Shown in pieces: positions 52,138 through 63,961 of a DNA stretch of 64,000 nt. A model generated the notes under the pieces. It worked only from the letters and a program-made list of their open reading frames with translations, was not told the DNA's origin and did not search any database. The stretch is from Rotaria socialis (lineage: Eukaryota; Rotifera; Eurotatoria; Philodinida; Philodinidae), in NCBI GenBank assembly GCA_905331475.1, contig CAJNYU010003745.1, forward strand, positions 1 through 64,000. Reading direction: 5' to 3'. Position 1 is the first letter of the stretch. Each line of letters opens with the position of its first letter. The position numbers and the translations under genes were made by a program.

Positions 52138-53239
52138 CGCGTTGAAATAGTTTAGGTATTTTCTATTAATATAAAAACTAGTTTAAAAGAACGAATTCAA
52201 AATCAGTAACATCATATCGATGAAATGAGAAGTTATACAAAAGTGCCAGAAAAAAACGACGAGAAAAAGTGCGGAGCTGACGACTCTTTCAATCGGAAAC
52301 GTTTTTTTTCTTTTTCATTCTTTATTATAGCAGCAATAGCAGTCATAAAATTGGTGACGATGAAACGAAGAGGAAGCACAAGAAACAGTAAATGGCGTAA
52401 GTAAAAGAAGCCGTTATGTACGCTTTTGCTGAAGTAAACTTTTTTTCTTGTCTTTTTCTTTCTTTTCTACGCAGAAAAAAATGTTCCAAAAAAAATCCGG
52501 TTGAGAACGCGTTCCACTTTATGAAAGCATTATTTTGCTGAAAAAAGTATTTCAAATTTTTGGATGTCTCTATTTAAAAGGATAAATAGTCGATAGCAAT
52601 TTTCTACGAATTTATTCTGAAATATTTCAATCAAGAGTACGACAAAAAAAAGAATTGAAATTTTCTTTTGACAACCATAACAACTGTTGCAAGTCATGTA
52701 TACGACTGAACTTGCCATCGTATGCAAGCTGCTCTCACGTCCCGTTCCCATCTCTAATCGAAAGACGACATTTTTTTTCTCCCTCCTATACTATGTTCAC
52801 TAAATGCAATTTATTATTCCTCTTTATTTTGGTTACTCAGGTGTAGTACTTATAGTTCAACAATTTATTACGACTAGTCGAAATGAAAAAACTGTTTGGC
52901 ATACTTAAATTAATACTCCCTGTTAAGTTCGCTACTGTAATTAATTAAAGAAATGTATCCTTTGGTTTTCGTAGATAAATACTTACAATTAGATTTGTCG
53001 TAGAGATAAATCTATTGAAAAAGAAGCAGTCACTACTTTGAATAATTACTATTAATGTGTCCTGTACTTGTCAAACTTCCAGCCAGTCAACCGGTTCTTT
53101 CCTTTCTTGGTCAAGGACGAAAAGAAAAATGATGTCATGTATGTTCTTATTCGAGAGAAAAAGCAAAAACCGATTGAAACAAGATAGTTGGCTGTAACTC
53201 TGTTTTTTGAAGTAATTGCAAACGAACGAATACCTTTCG

Positions 53240-53268
53240 CTTTTTCTTTTTCTTTTTCTTTTTCTTTC
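53240..53268 (+). repeat. (CTTTTT)n microsatellite
   Basis: About five tandem CTTTTT units. Confidence 0.9.
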
Positions 53269-54161
53269 CATCCACATTTCGCATTACATTCATTATTCAG
53301 ATAAAGCAAATCAAAAAAAAATTCAAATTGTTTTTAATCAATTTTTACAATGCAATCTACGATTGAAATAAATATGAATAGAAATGCGCAATTGTATTTT
53401 ATAAATAAAAATTTCAATTGGATATGTTGATGTGCTATTTAATAAATCTTTTTTGCATACTTAATCAGAAGTAAAATTAATGATGAGAGAGATGCAAAAC
53501 GAAATATATTGCTGATTTATCGTTTATTTACATTGATCGTAAAGGAAATGGTATTTGAATGCCTTTTATCCTATCGGTTTGGCCGCGTAACGTGGCACTG
53601 CGCAGATCGGCATGAATGTGAGTTTGGATAATTGTTTGATTTTCTCCTTCAACCAACATCCATAATGCAAGAGAAAAGTTTACTTTTTGATATCTCTCAC
53701 CTCTCCTTGATACTTTCTATGCTAATGTATTCAATACTGTTCTTGCCATTCTGCATATCGGATAATTATTTCTATTGTTTGCTTTAACTTGCAGTATTTT
53801 GTTTAATCATTTTTTAATTGAATTTTGTTTTCAATACTACTTTGTAAATTAATAATTGAAATAAAACAATTAATTTCAACGACGACTTCTTTGATCGCAA
53901 GATTCTAACACATGTTTACATTTTCATCTGTATTATGATTTTAAACATTGACTGATTCACTGGAAAACGATCGGCAATATGATTATTGATTACTTACAAG
54001 TTTTTTCTTTAATATTCATGGATTCCATACTATATACATCAGACTCATACATCTCAGTATCCTAATAAATCCCCAGGGGGCGTCCTTTGCAAATAATTTT
54101 GTCGGTAGAATTCTGACAAGCGCTGCGATGTATGCACAAACGAAGCCCTTTGTACACTATT

Positions 54162-54183
54162 ACAACAACAACAACAACAACAA
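54162..54183 (+). repeat. (ACA)n microsatellite
   Basis: Seven uninterrupted ACA units. Confidence 0.9.
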
Positions 54184-55125
54184 GGCGTAATCCGTTGTTT
54201 ATTTCGTATCACACTAGATAAATGTCTTAGGTCATGAGACTGACACGATTTTTTTCTAGGACAAAGTGGCTACCTTGCTTTTGAATAATTCCAAAGGCAA
54301 TTGTCCTTTGCTATAATTCAGCAAAAATATCGATTTATCTTTTTCTGTTTTAAGAAATTTTCTCCTTGCCATAGCATTTCTGATCAGAATGATCGTGTTC
54401 GAAGATTTCTTTTTTGATCACGAATAAATTAATTGTATTGCACAAACTTAATAGTTTCATAGCTCAAATATCAAATCGAACAATTAAAAATGAAGGATGA
54501 ACAATAAAAACGTGCAACCGTCATATCCTCAAGATTGTAATATTTACATACAAACATGACTGATTTTTAAGACTGCTAAAGCGACAACAATGTCTTCTCG
54601 AATCGTCCAAATTCATTTAATTTTCTAAAAACATCTCAAATAAAAATCAATGCAACTAATGGTGAATTCTTTTATGTTGAAGGTGAAGGTTTAAGATTGA
54701 AGTACAATCAAGTATTTAGAACATACTCTCAGAAGACAGAATGATGTAAAGATCATTTGAACATATCATCATAAAGACAGGAGAATTGTCAATTTTCGAT
54801 CATCTTCTACTGAAATTAAATATCCAATACAGTTTTATGTTTTCATATGTTCACTTTATTCATTTTAGTCGATTGTTTGTCTCAGTGATTCGATTATCAT
54901 TGTTGTGACTTTCTATGTTTGTTCAATAGGCAACTTGCGGGAGGGAAATAACAAAAAAGCATGTTCTGTACATCTAGCGAAGAAACTCTACAATGAACAT
55001 AGTAAAAAATCAAGGAAAAATAGAACTTGATCTTTATGCTTTTGATTTGATTTTAATCTCATTTTGCGAAGATAATTTGATTATACTTATTGTTGGTCAC
55101 ATGTACATCTATCTATATATATATA

Positions 55126-56325
55126 TGTTAGCGGTCAATGTTAGATTACGTCCAATCTGGAATTCCACATTGGACGCATATGAATTCAGGCTAATGCCGG
55201 ATCCATCAGCTACAACATGTTCAATCTGATACGCCTGAAATTTTCAGTCGAATCTTAGATCGGCTTAGCTCAATGCCAGATTGAAAAGTTAGTACGTCCA
55301 ATCTCGGATGTGCCTAGGCCAATGTTAGTTTGATGGAAGCTATTTATGAAGAAGCATTTCTCAACATATAAATTGGTTAGCTCTGATTTTTGGACGGCAA
55401 AGAGACTTGAATGACATATTAAAAATTTGAGGAGAGCTCATTCTGATAATATTTCTGTGTTCGAGTTATGATCGTTCGTAAACCTTCAGATTTTCACGAA
55501 GGTATCTAAAAAACGATGAACTATCTACAGACTAATGTTTTTCTATTTTTTAGAATACTAATAAAACTTTCAGTTTTTATGTCTATGCCTATCCGAGGAC
55601 TTGAAGTGGAAGGAGCGGGAGCACAAATGATAGTGATTGTGATGATGAATGGAAAAGTTCATTCTTTGCAATTAGGATTTTTTGATTCGATTTTGAATGT
55701 ATTATGCTCTACCAAAAGATATATTCTGTGATTTGTATAAATTCAATAGATCTAGACAGAAGGTCTGGTAATTCCTTAGTTTTCCAATTCGAATAAGTAC
55801 ACTCTTTTTTAAATAAATAATGAAAAAAACTTGCATGCTAATAATTTGGAGAGTCAATGGAGAGAAAAAATCCATTAACTCGCAGCATAAGTATTTATCC
55901 TAATGGATGGTTATCAATAATCTGGTAAATATGGGATTCAGATCTATAAAATATTTCTGGGTTCATGATATACCGTTCAATTGTTTTTTCAATACTTTCA
56001 TGAAAATCCGAAGTTTTACGAACGATCATAACTCGAACAGAGAAATATTATCAAAATGAGTTCTCCTCAAATTTGTAATATGTCATTCAAGCCTCTTTGT
56101 AGCCCAAAAATTAGAACTAATCAACTTATATGTTGAGAAATGCTTCTTCATAAATGACTTCAATCAAACTAACATTGACCTAGGCAAATCTGAGATTGAA
56201 CTAGGCGCATCCGAGATTGGACGTACTAACTTTTCAATCTGGCATTGAACTAAGACAATCTAAGATTCGACTGAAAATTTCAGGTGTATCTCAGATTGGA
56301 CGTAATACAACATTGGCTGCTGACA
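55126..56325. mobile_element. 1.2-kb foldback element with ~370-bp arms
   Basis: Ends TGTTAGCGGTCAATGTTAGA and TAACATTGGC-like sequence ending GCTGACA. The arms match in inverted orientation for about 370 bp (shared blocks include GAAGAAGCATTTCTCAACAT, TTCGAGTTATGATCGTTCGT and TAGTACGTCCAATCTCGGAT). Inside each arm ACGTCCAATCT recurs several times as a subterminal repeat. The spacer (about 55510-56000) has a 71-codon frame without known motif. Flanks are TATA-rich, so the target duplication is not clear. Confidence 0.8.
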
Positions 56326-56965
56326 TATATTTATGTTTGTAAAGTCAGTTCATTCTTTTCTATTTCTGAAATCGCTACATCAGAATTTATTTTCATTAAA
56401 TATTGAAAGGTACTGGCTGCTTCAACTATTACTACAACAAAAAAACTGCATGATATTAATATATTCTTAAAAGTAGATTGCAAAAAAAAGGATTTTCTGA
56501 TGAATATTAGTCATGCTGAAACAATAACTCTCCCAAAAATCTTGCATTAACATGAAGTATTATGATATATGAATTGGCTCATAATAGTGTTTATTCTAGT
56601 TGAAAATAGAATGTTTGATATTGTTGACAGTGTAACAATTGATTCGTGGTATTATTTCATTCGTGAGTCATCGAATCATTGCGTATGTATGGTCATAATA
56701 TAATTCTTTGACGAGCCGTCAATTTTATTTGAACCTTTAATATGGAATATAGGATTTATTCATTAGAAAAAAGAGAAAAACTTCACTATTGTCAAGGATA
56801 TCGTACGACAAAAAAGTTTCAAGTTTCAGGAGAAAATATAATAAAGTTTAAATAGCTTGTTAAAGTTGTGTAAAACGAATTATCATTTTCTCCCTCTCAA
56901 TGGGTGCAGGGTTTGAAACAGTCATTATGAATTGGAAGTTAATTCCTTTTTTTGTATGATTTTCA

Positions 56966-57567
56966 TCATTCCGTGCAGTATCGAAGATTGCACACGGGTG
57001 GATTGATCAATAAAAAGACGTAGAAAGCACCGCAATTGGTAATTTGAATCGAATTCGACCAATTGCATGTACTGCTGGACCAGTGATAGCAGACTGTACC
57101 AGTAGTTGTACTGCCAGTCGTAGATGGATAGGCACCATTATACCAACCAGATGCATCAGTACCACAATGAGATATACCTGGAGTCACAGTTGGTATGGAG
57201 GTACCGGCTGGGCTCAAGAAACGAACCCAGACACCTAACGAACTAAATGTACTCGAGTCACACANTGAAACTTTTTTGTCGTACTAGTAGTCGAAGTGGT
57301 TGTAGTTACAGTTGTTTGAGGACTTTGGGAATCTGAAAACAACACAACATCATGTGTAGGGCATAGCACTCAGAGCACAGAAAACGTATACTTAACTTGA
57401 ATAAAAAGCACGGTGATAACGGCGAGAGCGAGACCAGCCAAGAGCACAGCTATAGAGAATCCAATACAACAAGATTTCCATAATGCGCCAGCAGATCTTT
57501 TAGATGATACCGATTTCTCGTCATCCTCTTCGGCATCCCATACTGATTGTGCAGAATTTTTCGCCAT
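56966..57567 (-). CDS. Type II membrane Thr-rich D8C-domain protein (copy A)
   Basis: Exon 1 (to about 57397, ATG at 57565-57567) encodes an acidic/Ser cytoplasmic head (MAKNSAQSVWDAEEDDEKSV) and a membrane anchor (IGFSIAVLLAGLALAVITVL). Exon 2 (57332 down) starts with a short Thr/Ser linker and ends in the D8C module: CGTDASGWYNGAYPS, VCYHW, CNWSNSIQITNCGAFYVFLL and PPVCNLRYC. D8C is the Cys module of uromodulin, GP2 and related surface glycoproteins. The copy is abnormal. Base 57265 is N, the linker is far shorter than in copy B, the linker and D8C frames differ by one base, and no canonical donor joins exon 1 in the needed phase. Either the assembly is wrong here or the gene is damaged. 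Probably a cell-surface or mucin-like glycoprotein. Confidence 0.6.
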
Positions 57568-59040
57568 TTCTATTACGAATGACAAGCTATTTTCTCTCCG
57601 TTGGTGAAACTATTCAACAAATAATATCAGTAAGTTAACATATTGTCGAGCATAGTATTAGTATTGATGAAAGCAACTTTTTGTTGGCAATAAATTGTAA
57701 ATCAAATGTATCGACTGTCTTCACAAACATTTAATCAATTCAGATTAATTTCAGTTGTTGCTCGTTAATCGAAAATTCGGTTGGCCTCATTTTCTTTTTG
57801 TATTCATTTGATTCACGGTAGATGAATGAGACATTATGCATAGTATTCAGTCATACTAAAAAATCAATCCTGTTTACAAAGAAGTGTTTATTTAAAAGAA
57901 AACCAAGTTGAGAATCGAATTAGTAATTTGAAAGAGTAGCTAGCATTGAAGAATTCGATCAGAAAACATCGTCTATTGTTGTCAGAGTGAATGTCAGAAT
58001 TGTTTTCACTAAAAATTAAAGATCTCCTGACGGAGCTCACAGCAGATATCTCATTGACGAAAAATTACGTTATCAGTAGAATTGCAAGAATGTGGATGTT
58101 GACAATATCCTTCAGCGTACAAAAGTTCTCGAGAACATGAGCAATCATCAAGAACTTGTTTCTCTCCAAACACTTGAGCTAATCTGGAATAGAATAGTAA
58201 TTAACGTGTAAGCATTCTATCCATCGACTACACATGCTTGGGATGGAAAAGGGCTTCCGCTGTTGCTTCCAAAGTACATAACTAGAGCGTTCTGCTTTCG
58301 AAATTGATATTTATTCATGTTTGCTTATGTAGAATAATAAACATACGAATGAATGAAACTCTTCATGTGTCATTGTTCGAATTTGCGATCTTTTCTATTA
58401 CAAGTTTCCATAAAATGTTAATATTTAAATAGTGGAAATTTTTCCTTTGTATTTTATTGAACATTTCAGCGGTGCACAGAATTTGAAAATACAATTCGAT
58501 CTATTACAATATTCATGCCGTCTGACACTCAAGGTATATTTTTTCGTGTCAAAAACTGTGCTGAAAACAAAATGCATTTGAAATAATAAAACGTGAAAAA
58601 TAGATCGTAAGAATATATCACCCTCTTGTAATGTATAGGGAACTATAGGACTGAAGATGAAATCCCATCGTAGTTACGCAATCGATTGCCTATTTTTCAT
58701 AAAGACCTATGATTTTGAAAATGTTCGAACAGCAATCACGAGATAAGATTTAAATGCGTTTTTCAAAATAATTATCTGATTGAGTATCTTCAACACTGGA
58801 ACATAGGTTTCATTATAGAAATAGCAGCTCAACACTCAAAGAATGATCTAGCTAACTTACGCATAGTGGTATGTTACATATTTCGTTTACATCGTACTTT
58901 CTTCTAATTTTTTGGTAACTCATAGTCTAGAGAAAATGTCGGATAAAGTTCTCTCAGTTAGTATAAATTTCTTTGTTCACATCTTATCGTCTTGTTGTGT
59001 GGCTTACTAGGAGGCTAATTTATCTAACTACGTCTTCTAT

Positions 59041-59666
59041 TTACGAGGGATGGTCTCCAACTGTCCAATCGCTTTTGAGTTGATCTTTTGGCCAAATGTA
59101 TGGGGCAATAAGACTAGAATAATCCTAAAAGGAATGGGACCGCTAGGCCGTTGAAGCTGAGCTCTAGGCTTTTGACGAAATTTTTGACCATTTTTTCGAT
59201 AGTTAGCAAAAAATCAAATAACGGAATTTTGACCTGAAATTTTCGTCATAGATAAATCTAATCATCATTAGAATATCCTGAAAGATTCAGCCACAAAAAA
59301 GTGTTCCTTTGTCGAGATATTGAATTGTCAAGAAAGCTGGCATTTTGTGCCTTGTCTGCAATAAGGAATTAGTTTTTAATAATCCAATATCTCGATAAAA
59401 GAGCAGTTTTTTTTTGGCTGAGACTTTCAGGATATTCTAATGATGATTAGACCTACCTATGGCGAAAATTTCCGGTCAAAACTCCGTTATTTGATTTTTT
59501 TCCTAAATATCGAACAAATGGTCAAAAATTCCGTCAACAGCCCAGAACAGCTTCAAAGGCCTAGCGGTCCAAATCCTTTTAGGATTATTCTAGTCTTATT
59601 GCCCGCTGCCTTTGGCCAAAATATCAACTCAAAAGCGACTGAACAGTTGGGGACCATCTCTCGTTA
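59041..59666. repeat. 626-bp palindromic foldback element
   Basis: TTACGAGGGATGGTCTCCAA at the left pairs with GGGGACCATCTCTCGTTA at the right. The complementarity runs through almost the whole element (CGCTTTTGAGTTGAT, AATAAGACTAGAATAATCCT, ATATCCTGAAAG and their complements), with a ~50-bp spacer near 59330-59380. The arms are diverged by point changes. A 75-codon frame at 59440-59667 lies wholly inside the right arm and is not a gene. Confidence 0.8.
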
Positions 59667-59752
59667 GTCTGGCTTTTGCTATACTATTTGTTTCGTGAAA
59701 CACGACCCGAAAGGAGTGTAGAAGTATATTGGGTAGAAATTTGGACCCCCCC

Positions 59753-59834
59753 CCACAGACCGTTACAGAGAAATTAATTAATCAGTTAATTGGTTAATTA
59801 ATTAATTATTAAATTTCTCTGTAACGATCTGTGG
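59753..59834. repeat. Short hairpin with AT-repeat loop
   Basis: CCACAGACCGTTACAGAGAA pairs with TTCTCTGTAACGATCTGTGG around a TTAATTAA-rich loop. A third partial copy of the arm (CTGTAACAGAGAAGCTTCAC) lies at 59869-59888. Nature unknown; possibly a MITE remnant. Confidence 0.65.
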
Positions 59835-61498
59835 TGGTTTCTTGAGACTTCATACATCATAATACAGACTGTAACAGAGAAGCTTCACAGACCATCAGTG
59901 ATCATGATAGTCGAATTCCAGAAAAGAAGTTTCATCGTGTTTCACATTTTAATCCCACAGGGATTGCGCTAACAACTTTCTTTCTCTAATGTTGCCAAAC
60001 ATTTTCTGCTATCATCAAATTTTGTTCAAATATTCTCGTTTTTTTTATTTACGCAGCTTTCAAATATTAGTAAATTATTTTGAGCTTCTTATTTTCTCCT
60101 CTATCATCAAACTTTACACTTAAATTCTAGGCGCATTCAGATCGTTTAGTTTTACAAATGTTCGTTGATTTTTCCTCATCAGTTAATCTCTGGTACAGTA
60201 TCCATTGTAGCATTTTTCCTTCCGATTATCTTCTCATCAGTATAGTTCTTTAGTTGACTTTATTTATGTAAGTTGTGTATTTAATTTAATCAATTGCAGC
60301 ATTTTATTTTGTTGTTAGCATTTTGTTGCGCTCGACACTTTCAATCAGCAGAGCTGTTTTCATAATGATTATGGGTCCAATCCGTGGTGAAAATGAATTT
60401 CTACCTAATTTATTCATTGAAAAGATATTGAGATATGATAAGTGGCATTTTTGAAGAATTTATGCGGGAAAAAATTTATTCATAAAGTATTCATAGTTAC
60501 ATAAAGCATGTGCTTTCGAAAGAGACGATAGTAGCAATGATGAATATTCCATAATCTTCTACTTAAATTAAATTGAATAGTAATTAGAATTTTATTACTC
60601 TGCATGTAATTAATATTGAATTCAGTCAATATTATACCTGTGGGTATGCTCTCGTGAATGCTATAAAATTATTGAATTTTGTTAACCATCATTTTATTAT
60701 GCAATAGAAAAAAGAGGAAAAAAATGCATGTTCTGCACTTTTATTGAAGACGCTCTATAGACGAACTTAATCAAGAACGAAAGAAAAATAGAAATTCATT
60801 CAATTGCTCTAGATTTGACTTTGACTTTGCGTAGAAGTTTTCATGATGTTTGTTATTTTATATGCGTAGTTCTGTAACTTTTATCTTTTGTTTTTGTGAT
60901 TGCATCACTAAATAATTGAACTAGAGCCGTAATCAATCAGCTCATTCGTTTAATAATTTCTACAACAACTGAAAGTATAGTATACGTATCTTCTTAATGG
61001 TAGAACCCGAATGCAAAAGAATTTTCAATATCATCAAGGAAATAATTCTGTGACATGCGTGTATTGTTATTAATTCTTATGATATCTTCATATTTTATGA
61101 TGATTTGCCATCTTTTAGAACATATTATATTCAATATACTCGATAGTTTAACTTTAGATATAAGCTATATTTTGAGTCACCATCAATTCTGTCATAGTGT
61201 ATCCCCGTTTGTGATACAATTTTGTTCATGTCATCAGTTTTATTCAGTATTTTAGTATGGAATACAATGAATGCTAGAGAAAACGAGCAATTTTCCACTA
61301 GAATTAAGAATATGAGATTTGTATCAAGTAACACGTGACGGGAAAATGAAATGAATTTTCCATAAACCACTGTAATTAATATAAACTGAAGGATAATTGA
61401 TGCTTTTAGAAGCCTAACGCGGTCTGTTATTGATACTGAAATGGTACATAATAATCTGAGCACTATTTCTATTTCTGATGGATTCTGTCATTCTGTAT

Positions 61499-61690
61499 AG
61501 TATCATAGACTACACACCAGTGGATCGACTAGAAAAAAATACGCAATATGAATCACAATTAGCGATTTGAATCGAATTCGGCCAAAGACATGAAACACCG
61601 AACCAGTAATAGCAGACTGCCCCAGTAGCAGTACTAGCAGCCGTAGATGAATAGGCACCATTGGATCAGCCTGTTGCATACGTGCCACAA
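61499..61690 (-). pseudogene. Decayed D8C-domain fragment (copy C)
   Basis: Read in one minus frame it gives CGTYATG-stop-SNGAYSSTA, GAVCYYWFGVSCLWPNSIQI and ANCDSYCVFF, clearly the same D8C module as copies A and B. The TGA stands where copy A has the Trp of SGWYNGAY. A one-base shift follows VFF, after which the other frame gives VDPLVCSL, equivalent to INPPVCNL. No Thr linker or anchor was found upstream. A dead copy, older than the A/B pair. Confidence 0.75.
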
Positions 61691-63323
61691 TAATAACTAC
61701 TCACAGCCCAGTTAGCTGTGTAGAAGTTGATTTTTCTCAGCTGATTGCAACTATTGATAATACAATATCAAAAATAATGCAGGATTAGTGCTGATCAATA
61801 TATTTTTTTATTTTTATTTTTAATAAATTGAAAATAAGAGAAATGGATACTTGTAGCTAGAGAAATAATTATAAAAGATCAACATTTGTCGTTTCTCAAT
61901 TGAAGCCTTTGAATAGATTTTATTTGCATAAAGAAATTCAATGTAGATGAATACGAAAGAATTAGCGGCATTTGTACGCTATCGAAAGAATAGAATGTGT
62001 TTGTGTACGATGCTTAAATTTAAGGAAAAAGTACTTTCAATGTATATTTTACAAAAGGTGGATGTAGAACTCAGAAATGAGGCAAAAAAAACATTGATGT
62101 AATCTCGTTTGATTGGATGCACGAAGATCTCGTTCAAGGGTTGAGCTTTATGTAAGGTGATTAAAATAGATTTTCTCATCAACGAAATGCTTCTATGACA
62201 AGATTCATAAATGAATCTGTAAAATAATATTCGCTTAAAACCGGGCAAGCAAATTTAACGTAGAATAACCACGGTATCGTTTGAAGTGGAAATTGCTGAT
62301 GAATGTCAATTCGTACGTTTTGATCGAGTTTCTAAAGTGTTAGAGAATCTATTCATGTATGTTACTGATGATTCATGCGTTGAAGAGCTATCAGCTAGCT
62401 CATGTTCATAAATTTCATGTTTTATTCAAATATCTAGAATTGCTTACGAGTCTCTACTCTCTTTTTCACGTAGCCTCTGCCATAAAATTGGCATAGCTTG
62501 TGGGCTGGAAAAAAATTCACTATTTACTGATTATTGTTTTCTTGCATGATATAATTGAAAATACTACTAATTAGCAAGCACGCTTGTTTTCACAGCCTAT
62601 TTAAACATGAGTAAAGTAATATCCCGACAAAATCAACTAGAAGTCAAACAAGAATGTTATACAAAGAAATTTGAAATATCCGTCAAGAATGATACGATTA
62701 TTTTCCACAAATCTGTACCTTTATCATCATATTATAACTCCTTGTTTCGCGACAATTTTTCCACTTAATAAGTAAAATAAAAATTTTAATAACTTCAAAA
62801 TCCATGCTTTCTAGAAAAGCTATTGCCTCTAGTTATTTATATCACTGATTCGTTGAATGGTTTTTATTTTAATTGAGAGAAACATGTTTTAAGTGTTTTG
62901 TGAGTGTGCAGAAATATAAGAGAATATGTGCGTACATGTTGATAGAAAACAAACGAAATAAAAATAAATAACACTCGAAAGTATTTGTAACAAAAAAGCA
63001 CGAGAAGAAATTCATGCGTTTGTTTGATGAGACGATCTTAGAATTAAGCTGATTCATGAATTTGTCACGCTATTGATATTGATTTTTACTCAAAAACTAA
63101 GTATGTAGGGAAGTTTATTAAAGAAAAGCATTTCTTAGCTTAAATTATGTAAAATAACTATCTATTCAGGTTCTATGAGAATTTACAATAAAATTTACAT
63201 AAGTGCTCTGAATGCAGAAAAAGAAATAAATCTTGCCTTTATAATGAAGGCAGTGCTTCTTGTTATTAGTGTTAAAATAAATTGCTAAAATAGGGACCTT
63301 ATTTCTATTTTGTGTTGGCTCCG
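61691..63323. other. Intergenic, nothing recognised
   Basis: AT-rich sequence between D8C copies with short chance frames only. Confidence 0.5.
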
Positions 63324-63961
63324 TCAAGTTGTACAGTATCGAAGATTGCACACGGGTGGATTGATCAATAAAAAGACGTAGAAAGCACCGCAATTGGTAA
63401 TTTGAATCGAATTCGACCAATCGCATGTACTGATGGACCAGTGATAGCAGACTGTACCAGTAGTTGTACTGCCAGCCGTAGATGGGTAGGCACCATTATA
63501 ACAGCCAGATGCATCAGTACCACAATGAGATATACCTGGAGTCACAGTTGGTATGGAGGTACCGGCTGGGCTCAAGAAACGAACCCAGACACCTAACGAA
63601 CTAAATGTACTCGAGTCACACACCGATGAAGACGTATATCCAATATTTCGAGTCGAATCTGTATTAGTTGTGTAACTGGAACATTGGGCTGGAAGGACTA
63701 CAGCTGTTGTTGTTGTCGTAGTCGTAGCAGTCGTAGTCGTGGCAGTCGTTGTAGTAGTCGTCGTTGTAGTCGTCGATGTCGTCGATGTCGTCGTAGTTGA
63801 CGTAGTCGTTGTGGTGGTCGTTGTTGTAGTTGTTGTAGTAGTTGTGGTCGTCGTAGTTGTTGTACTAGTAGTCGAAGTGGTTGTGGTGCTAGTGGTCGAA
63901 GTGGTTGTTGTGCTAGTAGTCGAAGTGGTCGTTGTTGCAGTTGTTATACGATTTTGGGAAT
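63324..63961 (-). CDS. Thr-rich D8C-domain protein (copy B), 5' end outside window
   Basis: Last exon of a gene whose first exon(s) lie beyond position 64000. A CTGTTTTCAG-type acceptor sits at 63962-63971, matching copy A. The exon encodes a ~75-residue near-pure Thr/Ser linker and AVVLPAQCSSYTTNTDS with an extra Cys. The D8C module follows (CDSSTFSSLGVWVRFLSPAG, CGTDASGCYNGAYPS, VCYHW, PPVCNLRYC) to a TGA at 63324. The Trp of copy A's GWYNG is Cys here. The 289-bp D8C segment is about 98% identical to copy A (six differences counted by eye). The Thr linker is probably heavily O-glycosylated, giving a membrane-tethered mucin-like protein if exon 1 resembles copy A. Confidence 0.8.
63700..63950 (-). 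repeat. Thr-codon (ACN) coding repeat
   Basis: An ACN/TCN codon array read on the minus strand, made of ACAACG/ACGACT-like trinucleotides, forming the Thr-rich linker of copy B. Such arrays change length easily. Confidence 0.85.

Larger units (their letters stand above)
52138..56965. other. Gene-poor region with microsatellites and a foldback element
   Basis: Contains a pyrimidine microsatellite (53240-53268), an (ACA)n tract (54162-54183) and the 1.2-kb inverted-repeat element at 55126-56325. No gene could be supported; the Lys/Glu-rich frames near 53.1-53.3 kb are translations of the microsatellite. Confidence 0.5.
57568..61498. other. Gene-poor region with palindromic elements
   Basis: Holds the palindromic element at 59041-59666 and a hairpin at 59753-59834. 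One candidate Cys-rich exon lies on the minus strand at 58051-58183 (after a TTCCAG acceptor). The rest is AT-rich and shows no gene. Confidence 0.45.

Noticed and set aside
53052..53309. Lys/Glu-rich frames
   Set aside because: They are translations of the (CTTTTT)n microsatellite with no splice context.
59440..59667. 75-codon frame ending TEQLGTISR
   Set aside because: Lies entirely within one arm of the palindromic element.
63402..63596. Plus-strand frame present in both D8C copies (also 57044-57238)
   Set aside because: It is the antisense of the D8C coding exon. Its conservation only reflects the ~98% identity of the copies.
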